NCBI GenBank assembly: GCA_026986055.1
Contig: JALSPH010000233.1
Coordinates: 1-7,617 of the forward strand
Source: Campylobacterales bacterium
GTDB taxonomy: Bacteria > Campylobacterota > Campylobacteria > Campylobacterales > Hydrogenimonadaceae
Reading direction: 5' to 3'
Length of the DNA: 7,617 nt
This document shows positions 1 to 7,395 of the stretch, in pieces; within the stretch, counting starts at the first letter, position 1, and every line of letters starts with the position of its first letter. Below the pieces are notes generated by a model that worked only from the letters and a program-made list of their open reading frames with translations, was not told the DNA's origin and ran no database searches. A program made the translations under genes and the position numbers.

Positions 1-171
1 GTAAGAGAAGATGCCTGGGCACTCAGACTTGCGGCAGAGGCTATCAACGTAAGAGCTCCGCTTAATCAGAAGAGTCGTAAAAGGGCTTTGAATCTTGCGA
101 TCAAAGGGGGCTTCGAGGAGGAGAGTCTGGGGGAACTGTTGGACGATATGGCTAACCGTTGGAATAGCTGA
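1..171 (+). CDS. 3' end of an unrecognised protein-coding gene upstream of polA
   Basis: Frame 1 is open from the first base to a TGA at 169-171, giving the last 56 residues of a protein that starts outside the window. The tail begins VREDAWALRLAAEA and ends LLDDMANRWNS. It looks soluble and helical, is rich in Ala, Leu, Glu and Arg, and has no membrane segment or cysteine. I do not recognise the family and assign no function. Support for a real gene: the frame stays open, the codon use resembles the neighbours, and its stop is only 4 nt before the polA start, the spacing expected of co-transcribed and possibly translationally coupled genes. No promoter or terminator is visible between the two. 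The alternative is a chance open frame, which the tight junction makes less likely. Confidence 0.62.
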   Translation, partial: VREDAWALRLAAEAINVRAPLNQKSRKRALNLAIKGGFEEESLGELLDDMANRWNS

Positions 172-175
172 AACG

Positions 176-2854
176 ATGAAGACGCTGACCGTAATAGATA
201 CTTTCGGCTTCTTTTTCAGAAGTTTCTACGCCCTTCCGCCGCTTAAAAACTCCGAAGGTTTTCCAACAGGCCTTTTGACCGGCTTCGCAAATCTCATTCA
301 CAATCTCGAAAAAGAGTACCCGACCGATTATCTGCTTTTTGCGCTCGATTCTCCCGGTCCAAGTTTCAGGCAGAAGATCGACCCAAACTATAAAGCGCAA
401 CGCCCGGAGCCCCCGCAAGAGCTTAAAGAGCAGCTTCCTGTCGCCATCGATTGGATAGAGAGGATGGGGCTTAGTAAACTCAGCCTTGAAAACTACGAAG
501 CCGACGATGTCATAGCATCTATCGTAAAGTGTGCCAAAGAGCAGAATATCAAGGTGCGCATAGTAAGCCACGACAAAGATCTCTACCAGTTGATTGATGA
601 TGGAAGAGTCGTACTCTTTGACCCGATAAAAAAGGTGGAGATAGATGAAGAGGCGTGCGTGCAGAAGTACGGGATCGAACCGAAACGGTTTACCGACTAC
701 CAGGCTCTCATAGGAGACAGTTCCGACAACATACCCGGGGTTCCTGGTATCGGTCCCAAAACGGCACTCAAGCTTCTTATGCAGTTTAAAACACTCGACG
801 GAATATATGAGCATATAGAGGAGGTGAAGCCGGAGCGTATAAAGAACCTTTTGATCAAACATAAGGATGATGCCTACAGAAGCAAAAAGCTGGTTACGCT
901 TCGTGACGATATATTCGACAACTGCGATTTGAGTGCGTTTAGAATGCCTCCGGAGGACCCTCTTTTGAAAATCGAAGATGAGCTTAAAAAGTATGAGATG
1001 AGAAATATTCTAAGAAGGCTTAAGAGAGAGGAGCCTTCCAAAGAGTCGTCCAAACCGGTTGAAACCGGTTTCAAAGCGGTGACGATCGAAAACAGGGAGA
1101 TGCTTTTTGATATTATAGACTCTATTGAGGATCGGACTCTTGTGGCCATAGATACCGAAACCGACTCTTTGGATACGAAAAGTGCCGAACTTGTGGGTTT
1201 CAGCTTCTGTTTCAACGAAAAGGAAGCATATTACGTACCTGTCGCTCACAACTATCTGGGAGTCGGTACTCAAGTAAGTTTGGAGGATGCCAAAAAGGCT
1301 CTCGGAAAACTTCTAGAAAAAGATTTTTTCGGCCACAATCTCAAGTTTGACCTGGGGCTTTTATATAGATTGTTTGGGTTTAAAGAGGTTGCACCATTTG
1401 CCGATACGATGCTTTTGGCATGGCTGGTGGACCCTGAAGGGGCCGTGGGACTCGACAGGCTGGCGCTTAGATATTTCGATCATGAGATGGTCGCTTTCAA
1501 AGATACGGTCAAAAAGGGTGAAGACTTCAGCAGCGTGCCGATAGAGGAGGCGACTCTCTATGCAGCCGAAGATGCCTGGATGAGCTACAGGCTCTATTTC
1601 AAGCTTGTTGAAATCTTGAAGCTTCAGGGGGCTGAACATCTTCTTAAAGAGGCCAAAGAGGTCGAATACCCCTTCATAAACCTTCTGATAGCCATGGAGC
1701 AGCACGGAATAGCGATAGATTTGAACCGTTTTGAATCTCTCAAGGAGGAGATAGGTAGCAGGCTTGCCGAGTTGACAAAGAGTATATACAAACTTGCCGG
1801 AAGAGAGTTCAACATAAACTCACCCAAGCAGCTTGGAGAGATACTCTTTGTGGTTATGAAACTTCCCGGCGGCAAGAAGAACCGTTCGGGAGGCTTTAGC
1901 ACTAACGAAAAAGTGCTCGACTCTTTGAGAGAGGAGCACCCCATAATAGAGAAGATTCTGCAATACAGAGAGCTTCATAAGCTTATGAGTACTTACATCG
2001 AACCTCTTTTGAAGCTTGGCGGTAAAGATAAAAACCACCGCATATATACCTCTTTCATTCAGACAGGCACTGCAACCGGAAGACTCAGCAGCAAAAACCC
2101 CAATTTGCAGAATATTCCGGTAAAGACGGAGGAGGGAAGGCGTATAAGAGAGGGGTTCGTGGCTGCCGAAGGGTATATGCTTGTAGGCATCGACTACTCT
2201 CAGATAGAGCTTAGATTTTTGGCACACTTTTCAAAAGATCCTGTTTTGGTTGAAGCTTTCAAAGAGGGAAAAGATATACATATGGAGACGGCAATAAAGC
2301 TTTTTGGACCAGAGGAAGCTGCAGGTAAGCGAAATATAGCGAAAACCGTAAACTTCGGACTCCTTTATGGCATGGGAAGCAGAAAACTGGCGCAGACTCT
2401 CGGGATCTCCACCAAAGAGGCAAAAGAGATAATAGAGAACTACTTCGCATCTTTTCCCACCGTGAAAAGTTTTTTGGAGTCGATAGAAGCGAAAGCGAAA
2501 GAGCAGGGTTTTGTGGAGACTCTTTTGGGGCGCAGGCGCTATTTCGACTTTGAGCATGCCAACCCAATGCAGCTTGCGGCATACCTCAGAGAGGCGGAGA
2601 ATGCTGTTTTTCAAGGGAGTACGGCAGACCTTATAAAGATGGCGATGCTGCAAATCTACGATCTTATAAAAGAGGAGTCGCTGGATGCTGCCATAGAGCT
2701 GCAGATTCACGATGAGCTGATATTGGAGATCGAAGAGTCGGTTGCGAAAGAGCTTGCAGAAAGGTTCGCTTCGGTTATGGAGAGTGTAGTTGAGTTGGAT
2801 GTGCCTCTAAAAACCAGTATCAACATAGGGCGTCGCTGGAGCGATCTGAAGTAG
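176..2854 (+). CDS. polA: DNA polymerase I (5' nuclease, 3'-5' exonuclease, polymerase)
   Basis: Family A DNA polymerase, 892 residues, close to the usual bacterial length. It fills gaps and removes RNA primers during repair and Okazaki fragment processing in the cytoplasm. The 5' nuclease domain (about 1-290) has D8 and R15 in the first motif, EADD at 108-111, SHDKD with D133 and D135, and GDSSD with D181 and D184 followed by a helix-hairpin-helix (PGVPGIGPKTA). The proofreading domain (about 300-490) keeps DTETD (D326, E328), GHNLKFD (D392) and YAAED (Y462, D466), the full DEDDy set. The polymerase domain has TGTATGRLSS (630-639), motif A DYSQIELR (D673), motif B R719, K723, F727 and Y731, and motif C HDE (D846, E847). 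The ATG at 176 was chosen because the conserved N-terminus MKTLTVID begins there; the frame extends upstream to 95 but overlaps the preceding gene. The ribosome binding site is weak, suggesting coupling to the upstream gene. No strong hairpin terminator follows the TAG. Confidence 0.98.
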   Translation: MKTLTVIDTFGFFFRSFYALPPLKNSEGFPTGLLTGFANLIHNLEKEYPTDYLLFALDSPGPSFRQKIDPNYKAQRPEPPQELKEQLPVAIDWIERMGLSKLSLENYEADDVIASIVKCAKEQNIKVRIVSHDKDLYQLIDDGRVVLFDPIKKVEIDEEACVQKYGIEPKRFTDYQALIGDSSDNIPGVPGIGPKTALKLLMQFKTLDGIYEHIEEVKPERIKNLLIKHKDDAYRSKKLVTLRDDIFDNCDLSAFRMPPEDPLLKIEDELKKYEMRNILRRLKREEPSKESSKPVETGFKAVTIENREMLFDIIDSIEDRTLVAIDTETDSLDTKSAELVGFSFCFNEKEAYYVPVAHNYLGVGTQVSLEDAKKALGKLLEKDFFGHNLKFDLGLLYRLFGFKEVAPFADTMLLAWLVDPEGAVGLDRLALRYFDHEMVAFKDTVKKGEDFSSVPIEEATLYAAEDAWMSYRLYFKLVEILKLQGAEHLLKEAKEVEYPFINLLIAMEQHGIAIDLNRFESLKEEIGSRLAELTKSIYKLAGREFNINSPKQLGEILFVVMKLPGGKKNRSGGFSTNEKVLDSLREEHPIIEKILQYRELHKLMSTYIEPLLKLGGKDKNHRIYTSFIQTGTATGRLSSKNPNLQNIPVKTEEGRRIREGFVAAEGYMLVGIDYSQIELRFLAHFSKDPVLVEAFKEGKDIHMETAIKLFGPEEAAGKRNIAKTVNFGLLYGMGSRKLAQTLGISTKEAKEIIENYFASFPTVKSFLESIEAKAKEQGFVETLLGRRRYFDFEHANPMQLAAYLREAENAVFQGSTADLIKMAMLQIYDLIKEESLDAAIELQIHDELILEIEESVAKELAERFASVMESVVELDVPLKTSINIGRRWSDLK

Positions 2855-2916
2855 CAAATAGGTAAAATTTGACCCCCTTATGGTACCGATCGCCTCTCTT
2901 TTTTGTAGTTTCGCCT

Positions 2917-2929
2917 TATCGTAGCGATA
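2917..2929. repeat. Short inverted repeat in the polA-ccsBA gap
   Basis: TATCG-TAG-CGATA forms a perfect 5-bp stem with a 3-nt loop, about 60 nt after the polA stop and just upstream of the candidate ccsBA promoter. It is followed by an AT-rich stretch but no clean T-run, so it is at best a weak terminator. It could equally be a protein binding site or chance. Confidence 0.3.
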
Positions 2930-2932
2930 TAT

Positions 2933-2962
2933 TTGAATAGTTAAATGTTTAACGAGTATGAA
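2933..2962 (+). promoter_or_regulatory. Candidate sigma-70 promoter for ccsBA
   Basis: TTGAAT (2933-2938) is separated by 18 nt from TATGAA (2957-2962), a plausible -35/-10 pair. It would start transcription near 2969 and give a leader of about 59 nt. A second -10-like box, TAAAAT at 2969-2974, lies just downstream and may be the real one, since campylobacterotal promoters are known to rely mainly on the -10 box. The assignment is inferred from sequence only; the 173-nt gap after polA supports an independent transcription unit. Confidence 0.42.
2940..2953. promoter_or_regulatory. Operator-like dyad inside the candidate ccsBA promoter
   Basis: GTTAAA-TG-TTTAAC is a perfect inverted repeat with 6-bp arms and a 2-nt centre. 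It lies exactly between the candidate -35 and -10 boxes, the classic place for a repressor site. I cannot match it to a known regulator. The region is AT-rich, so a chance occurrence is possible. Confidence 0.35.
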
Positions 2963-2990
2963 TTTCGGTAAAATATCGTCTATTAAGTTT

Positions 2991-3010
2991 CCCGACATCT
3001 TTCGGTCGGG
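2991..3010 (+). promoter_or_regulatory. GC-rich leader hairpin before the ccsBA ribosome binding site
   Basis: CCCGAC (2991-2996) pairs perfectly with GTCGGG (3005-3010) around an 8-nt loop. No T-run follows on either strand, so it is not a typical intrinsic terminator. It ends 7 nt before the AAAGG ribosome binding site (3018-3022) and 17 nt before the ccsBA start, so in the mRNA it would sit right beside the initiation region, where it could affect translation or stability. Confidence 0.4.
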
Positions 3011-3027
3011 TACTTGCAAAGGCGCCA

Positions 3028-6000
3028 ATGAATATGAAAAAGTTTTCAGACTATCTTCTTTCGATGCAGAGTGCCGTCGTGCTCATGCTCCTTTTCGCAA
3101 CATCGATAGCCGTTGCCACTTTCATAGAGAACGACTACGGTACGCAGACCGCTAAAGCTCTTGTATACAACGCTAAATGGTTCGAATTTCTCCTTCTTCT
3201 GCTTGCTATTAATCTTCTGGCCAATATAGTGCGTTTTCGTATGTGGAGGCCCGGTAAGCTTCTAGTGTTTGTTTTTCATATCTCTTTCATAGTCATCCTT
3301 ATAGGAGCGGCGATCACCAGATATTTTGGTTTCGAAGGAGTGATGCATATTCGTGAAGGTGAGACGACAAACAAGATAGTGAGCGAGCAGGCCTTCATTC
3401 AACTTGAGGCAATCAAGGGTGACAAACACCTCAAATATGCCCGGCCGGTTCTTTTCTCCAAAATAGGCGACAACAGATTCGAGGAGAAGATAGATTTCAA
3501 CGATGATTTCATAACGCTGGAGGTACTCAGATATATTCCAAATGCGGTAATGCAGGCGGTCGAAGAGCCGAATGGAAAGGCTATGATCTCCATGATGGTT
3601 TCGGTCGATGGGGAGCCGCAGGCGATCACTCTTGAAGAGGGGGAGAGTTTTTCAACGCCATCTTTTGTTATATCGTTTGATGGAAACGAAAACTTTTCCA
3701 AGCCTGTTCTTAAAATTTGGGTCGAAGATGGTCACTTGAAAGCCAAGCTTCCTTTTGCGCTCTCTTTTATGAAGATGGACGACAGAAGAGGAGGAGAGCT
3801 TGAGCCGGGAGAGTCCGAACTCTTTTTGCGCAATCTATACAGTGCTGGCGGCGTCTCCTTCGTCATAAAAGAGGCTCTGCCTCATGCAAAGCGGGTCGTG
3901 GTTTCTGCAGATGGGAAAAATGCCCCTATGAAGATAAAAGGGCTGCCTGACGCCGTAGAGTTGAAGTTGAGTTACAAAGAGTTTTCAAAAAGGGTTGTCG
4001 TATACGGTAAAAAAGGTGTTCCGGCAGAGCCGGTGTGGACAACTCTAGGAGATATGCGCGTAAGTGTAGGTTACGGCTCCAAAATCATACATCTACCTTT
4101 TTATCTCAAGCTCGTAGATTTTCAACTCGAGAGGTACCCCGGGTCGATGAGTCCATCATCCTACGCAAGCGAAGTTGTTCTCATAGATACGAGAAAAAAT
4201 CTGAGGATGCCGTATAGGATCTATATGAATCATGTTCTCGACTATGACGGGTACAGGTTTTTCCAATCATCCTACGATATGGACGAAAAGGGTACTGTTC
4301 TTTCGGTGAACAAAGACCCCGGTACACTGCCTACATATTTTGGATACTTCCTTCTTGCTGTCGGAATGTTCGGCTCCATGCTGGTCTACTCAAGCCGTTT
4401 CCAGACTCTTATGAGAAGAGCTCGGGATCTTCAAAAACTGGCCAAAAGGTGTGCCGCTGCCGCGCTTCTTTCGCTGACACTTTTTACGGGTCATGATCTT
4501 TACGCTTCAAGCGGCGATCTTCAGCTTCCACAAATAGAGAAGGAGCATGCCACGAGGTTCGCAGAGTTGCTGGTGCAATCCCATGACGGAAGAATAGAGC
4601 CCGTCGATACGCTAGCAAGAGAGGTTCTTAGAAAAATCAGCAAGAAAGAGTCCATTTTCGGTTTGGATGCCGATCAGGCATTTTTGGGAATGGTAGTAAG
4701 GCCGCAAGCGTGGCAGAAAGCTCCTGTTATAAAAATATCCGACAAAGGGATAAATGAGATTATAGGTATCCCTTCGGATAGAAAATATGCCGCTTTTGAC
4801 GACTTTTTTGCACCCGGTAAAAAGAGCACATACAAGCTTGGGGCTCTTGTAGAGGAGATTTCAAGAAAACGACCTGCCGAAAGGAGTACGCTCGATAAAG
4901 AGATATTGAAAGTCGACGAACGGGTAAACGTACTCTACCTATCTTTCAGCGGCTCTTTGCTCAAAATTTTTCCTGATCCTAAAGACAAGCTGGGAAGGTG
5001 GTATTCTCCGATAGATGCCATAAAGGAGTTCGACCAGAAAAATGCCCAGTTCATTCAGGCAGTGTTGGCAAGCTACTTCAGCAATATAGACGAAGCTCTT
5101 GTTGATGGAAACTGGAGCAGGGCAGACAAAGCTCTCGATGTCATCAAAAGTTATCAACGTTTCTATGGTGCCGCGGTAATTCCTGACAAAAGGAAGGTCG
5201 ATGCGGAACTCTTTATGAACCGTTACAAACCATTCGAGTCTCTTGTACCGCTATATTTCGGGGTCGGTTTCATACTCCTTCTCCTTTCGATTTTTCATAT
5301 CGTCAAGCCTAAATTCAATCTCAAATGGCCGGTACGCATCTCGATGACACTTTTGATAGCCGGCTTTTTCGCGCATACGGCCGCTTTGGGGCTTAGATGG
5401 TATATTTCCGGGCACGCTCCGTGGAGCAACGGCTACGAATCGATGCTCTACATAGCGTGGGCTACGCTACTGGCAGGGTTTATCTTCTCCAAACAGTCAC
5501 CTATAACTCTAGCTGCAACAGGGATTTTGTCGGGGCTTATACTCTTTGTTGCCCATTTGAACTGGCTCGATCCGGAGATCACCAATCTCGTTCCGGTACT
5601 CAAGTCCTACTGGCTTATGATACACGTCTCTTTGATAACCGCCAGTTACGGTTTTCTCGGTCTTGGAGCACTCCTTGCTTTCATAACTCTTTGGCTCTAC
5701 ATCATAAAAGATGGCGAAAATCGCGCAAATATAGAGTACTCCATAAGAGAGCTCACCCATATAAACGAGATGAGTCTGATATTTGGCCTTGCGCTTTTGA
5801 CGGTAGGAAACTTCATGGGCGGCGTCTGGGCCAACGAGAGTTGGGGAAGATATTGGGGGTGGGATCCAAAGGAGACCTGGGCTCTTGTTACGATCCTGGT
5901 ATATGCAGCGGTACTCCATTTGAGATTTTACAAATCTTTTCGCGGAATTTTCGCCTTCAATGTCGCATCTTTGCTGGCTATCTCTTCGGTCGTAATGACA

Positions 6001-6156
6001 TATTTCGGGGTCAACTACTATCTAAGCGGCATGCACTCTTATGCAAAAGGTGATGCGGTGCCGGTACCGACATTCGTATATTACGTCATAGCGGTTGTTG
6101 CAGTGACTATTCTCCTTGCATACAGAAAGAGGGAACTTCTGCCCCTGAAGAGATAA
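3028..6156 (+). CDS. ccsBA: Fused cytochrome c biogenesis protein CcsBA (system II heme exporter and cytochrome c synthetase)
   Basis: A single 1042-residue membrane protein joining CcsB (ResB) and CcsA (ResC). It moves heme across the inner membrane and attaches it to CXXCH apocytochromes in the periplasm. The CcsB part has membrane segments near 13-32, 51-68 and 77-97, a large periplasmic domain ending in NHVLDYDGYRFFQSSYD (401-417), and a segment near 436-454. A further hydrophobic stretch (475-490) leads into about 240 polar, probably periplasmic residues, including a GRIEPVDTLAREVLRKI element. The CcsA part has about nine segments from 738 on, the SGHAPWSNGYES motif and the WWD motif WGWDPKETW (943-951). 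Aligned from memory with the Helicobacter hepaticus protein, the four heme-ligand histidines appear to be H84, H866, H964 and H1003, all present. The ATG at 3028 has AAAGG 5 nt upstream; an ATG at 3034 is also possible. No apocytochrome or thiol-reduction partner lies in the window. Confidence 0.97.
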   Translation: MNMKKFSDYLLSMQSAVVLMLLFATSIAVATFIENDYGTQTAKALVYNAKWFEFLLLLLAINLLANIVRFRMWRPGKLLVFVFHISFIVILIGAAITRYFGFEGVMHIREGETTNKIVSEQAFIQLEAIKGDKHLKYARPVLFSKIGDNRFEEKIDFNDDFITLEVLRYIPNAVMQAVEEPNGKAMISMMVSVDGEPQAITLEEGESFSTPSFVISFDGNENFSKPVLKIWVEDGHLKAKLPFALSFMKMDDRRGGELEPGESELFLRNLYSAGGVSFVIKEALPHAKRVVVSADGKNAPMKIKGLPDAVELKLSYKEFSKRVVVYGKKGVPAEPVWTTLGDMRVSVGYGSKIIHLPFYLKLVDFQLERYPGSMSPSSYASEVVLIDTRKNLRMPYRIYMNHVLDYDGYRFFQSSYDMDEKGTVLSVNKDPGTLPTYFGYFLLAVGMFGSMLVYSSRFQTLMRRARDLQKLAKRCAAAALLSLTLFTGHDLYASSGDLQLPQIEKEHATRFAELLVQSHDGRIEPVDTLAREVLRKISKKESIFGLDADQAFLGMVVRPQAWQKAPVIKISDKGINEIIGIPSDRKYAAFDDFFAPGKKSTYKLGALVEEISRKRPAERSTLDKEILKVDERVNVLYLSFSGSLLKIFPDPKDKLGRWYSPIDAIKEFDQKNAQFIQAVLASYFSNIDEALVDGNWSRADKALDVIKSYQRFYGAAVIPDKRKVDAELFMNRYKPFESLVPLYFGVGFILLLLSIFHIVKPKFNLKWPVRISMTLLIAGFFAHTAALGLRWYISGHAPWSNGYESMLYIAWATLLAGFIFSKQSPITLAATGILSGLILFVAHLNWLDPEITNLVPVLKSYWLMIHVSLITASYGFLGLGALLAFITLWLYIIKDGENRANIEYSIRELTHINEMSLIFGLALLTVGNFMGGVWANESWGRYWGWDPKETWALVTILVYAAVLHLRFYKSFRGIFAFNVASLLAISSVVMTYFGVNYYLSGMHSYAKGDAVPVPTFVYYVIAVVAVTILLAYRKRELLPLKR

Positions 6157-6164
6157 AATGGGTC

Positions 6165-6194
6165 TAAGAAGAGTTCACGCTCTTCTTACTTTTT
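6165..6194. terminator. Intrinsic terminator between convergent ccsBA and dnaJ
   Basis: TAAGAAGAG (6165-6173) pairs perfectly with CTCTTCTTA (6180-6188), and a T-G wobble can close the 6-nt loop further. On the + strand a TTTTT run (6190-6194) follows almost at once, fitting termination of ccsBA. On the - strand the stem is followed by GACCCATTTTAT, a poorer T-run, so dnaJ termination here is less certain. The right arm contains the dnaJ stop codon (6186-6188). Confidence 0.75.
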
Positions 6195-7316
6195 GAACCA
6201 ACCTTTTATCTTCTCGAATGCCGATTCGAAAATACTCTCATGGGGTTTGCTCTCTATTCCGAAACTATCTTGAAGCTCTTTTAGAAGCTCTTTCTGCTTT
6301 TCGTTAAGAGATTTTGGGTATATTATCCTGATTTGCGCTATCAAATTTCCCATTCGGCCGCTATGGACGTTTTTTACCCCTTCATTTCTGAAGACGAACT
6401 GCTCTTTCTCTTTCGCGCCCTGAGGAAGCTTGAGCTCCTTTTTGCCTCTTAGAGTAGGTATCTCTATCGTCTCGCCGAGAACCGCCTGCGTGAAAAAGAC
6501 CGGTACTTCAAGATATATATCGTCTCCGTGGCGTATGAAGTGCTCATCCTCTTCGACGTAGAATGTGATGTAGAGGTCTCCTCTCCTGCCTCCGGAGGCA
6601 ACGTTGCCTGCCCCGGGAATTCTAAGTCTGTTTCCGTCGTCTACACCTTCGGGAATATCTACCGTTATCGTCTCTTCCACCTCTTCATACCCTTTTCCGG
6701 AGCAGTGGGGACACTTTTCGGCTATGGTCTCTCCCGTCCCGTGGCACCTAGGGCATGTCTGGGCGTAGGTCATGAAGCCCTGGCGCATATATACCTGCCC
6801 CTGCCCGTTACAGTAGTCGCAAACTTTGACCTCTCTATCTTTCGCACCGGTGCCGCCACACGCTTCGCAAGGCTTTTTGTAGCGGTATCTAAGCTCTTTT
6901 TTCGCCCCGAAGACCGCCTCCTTGAAGCTTATCTCCATCTGTGCGGATAGATCGAGGTTGTACTTTGCTCCTCCTCTTCTGCCGGAGCGGCCGCCTGTGA
7001 AGCCTCCCCCGAATACCGACTCGAAAATCGCACTCAGATCGTCCATGATATCTTCGTAGCTCTGACCTTCGAAACCGTGGAAGCCCTGACCCTCGAGGCC
7101 CGATTTGCCGTACCTGTCGTATATGGAGCGTTTGTTTTCATCGCTCAGTACCTGGTAGGCTTCGTTTACGAGCTTGAACTTCTCTTCCGCCTCTTTGTCG
7201 TCCGGGTTTCTGTCGGGATGATATTTGAGCGCCATCTTCCGGTAGGCTTTTTTTATCTCTTCCTGGCTGCATCCGCGTTCGATTTCCAAAATTTCGTAAT
7301 AATCAAGTTCAGCCAA
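6186..7316 (-). CDS. dnaJ: Chaperone DnaJ (Hsp40, type I)
   Basis: Cytosolic co-chaperone, 376 residues, the usual length. It delivers unfolded clients to DnaK and stimulates its ATPase. The J domain (about 4-70) carries the essential HPD triad at 33-35. A Gly/Phe-rich linker (about 71-117) includes [11 protein letters not shown]. Four zinc-finger repeats of type CXXCXGXG follow, with cysteines C150/C153, C166/C169, C188/C191 and C202/C205, enough for two zinc sites. The client-binding C-terminal domains and dimerisation tail run from about 215 to the end. The start is a TTG codon: DYYEIL, where J domains begin, is four residues in, no ATG lies upstream in frame before the ribosome binding site, and the next Met is inside the J domain. 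dnaK, grpE and hrcA are not adjacent, so dnaJ stands alone here, facing away from the reductase gene. I see no CIRCE element upstream. Confidence 0.98.
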   Translation of the reverse strand: MAELDYYEILEIERGCSQEEIKKAYRKMALKYHPDRNPDDKEAEEKFKLVNEAYQVLSDENKRSIYDRYGKSGLEGQGFHGFEGQSYEDIMDDLSAIFESVFGGGFTGGRSGRRGGAKYNLDLSAQMEISFKEAVFGAKKELRYRYKKPCEACGGTGAKDREVKVCDYCNGQGQVYMRQGFMTYAQTCPRCHGTGETIAEKCPHCSGKGYEEVEETITVDIPEGVDDGNRLRIPGAGNVASGGRRGDLYITFYVEEDEHFIRHGDDIYLEVPVFFTQAVLGETIEIPTLRGKKELKLPQGAKEKEQFVFRNEGVKNVHSGRMGNLIAQIRIIYPKSLNEKQKELLKELQDSFGIESKPHESIFESAFEKIKGWFKK

Positions 7317-7320
7317 AAAA

Positions 7321-7330
7321 ATCTCCTCTA
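7321..7330 (-). promoter_or_regulatory. Strong ribosome binding site that fixes the dnaJ TTG start
   Basis: Read on the minus strand this is TAGAGGAGAT. The AGGAG core (7323-7327) is 6 nt from the TTG at 7314-7316, ideal spacing. It supports TTG as the true start codon despite the lack of an ATG, and it may compensate for the weaker initiation expected at TTG. Confidence 0.8.
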
Positions 7331-7348
7331 AAATCTATTCTATGCGCG

Positions 7349-7375
7349 CGATTTTATCATAAAAGGTTAAAATCG
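7349..7375. promoter_or_regulatory. Dyad in the divergent dnaJ / reductase promoter region
   Basis: CGATTTTA (7349-7356) and TAAAATCG (7368-7375) form an 8-bp inverted repeat separated by 11 nt. A second, overlapping dyad, TTTTAT-C-ATAAAA, covers 7352-7364. Each arm also presents a -10-like TAAAAT, one facing each gene. On the minus strand the box at 7351-7356 would start a dnaJ transcript near 7344 with a leader of about 27 nt. The region can be read as two back-to-back promoters, an operator, or both. Confidence 0.4.
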
Positions 7376-7395
7376 AAGATGAAACGTAGTATAAT
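7367..7395 (+). promoter_or_regulatory. Candidate promoter of the nitrite/sulfite reductase gene
   Basis: TATAAT at 7390-7395 is a perfect -10 box, with TTAAAA (7367-7372) 17 nt upstream as a 4-of-6 match to the -35 consensus. Transcription would start at about 7402-7404, at or next to the ATG at 7404, so the message could be leaderless. Confidence 0.5.

Noticed and set aside
95..175. A longer polA reading frame beginning at 95
   Set aside because: The extra 27 residues overlap the preceding gene in another frame, look unlike a PolA N-terminus, and precede the conserved MKTLTVIDTFG start.
152..862. A 236-codon antisense open frame opposite the start of polA
   Set aside because: It lies entirely over the conserved 5' nuclease coding sequence, its protein has no recognisable motif, and it is explained as a codon shadow.
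2855..2910. An intrinsic terminator for polA
   Set aside because: There is a T-run at about 2899-2904, but I could find no stem longer than 3 bp in front of it, so I do not call one.
2940..2953. A match to known FNR, CRP or NssR boxes
   Set aside because: The dyad GTTAA-N4-TTAAC has the arms of the NssR-type TTAAC-N4-GTTAA in the opposite order and does not fit TTGAT-N4-ATCAA or TGTGA-N6-TCACA.
2958..3155. A small + strand open frame in the ccsBA leader
   Set aside because: It starts within the candidate promoter -10 box and runs 128 nt into ccsBA in another frame. It has no ribosome binding site or family resemblance.
5397..6053. A 218-codon open frame inside the CcsA part of ccsBA
   Set aside because: It is in another frame over the WWD region and the key histidine codons. 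Its product is rich in Arg and Cys with no recognisable domain.
6741..6755. A CXXCH c-type heme motif (CPRCH) next to a cytochrome c assembly gene
   Set aside because: It is the third zinc-finger repeat of cytosolic DnaJ (C188, C191, H192); DnaJ has no export signal, so the match is a coincidence.
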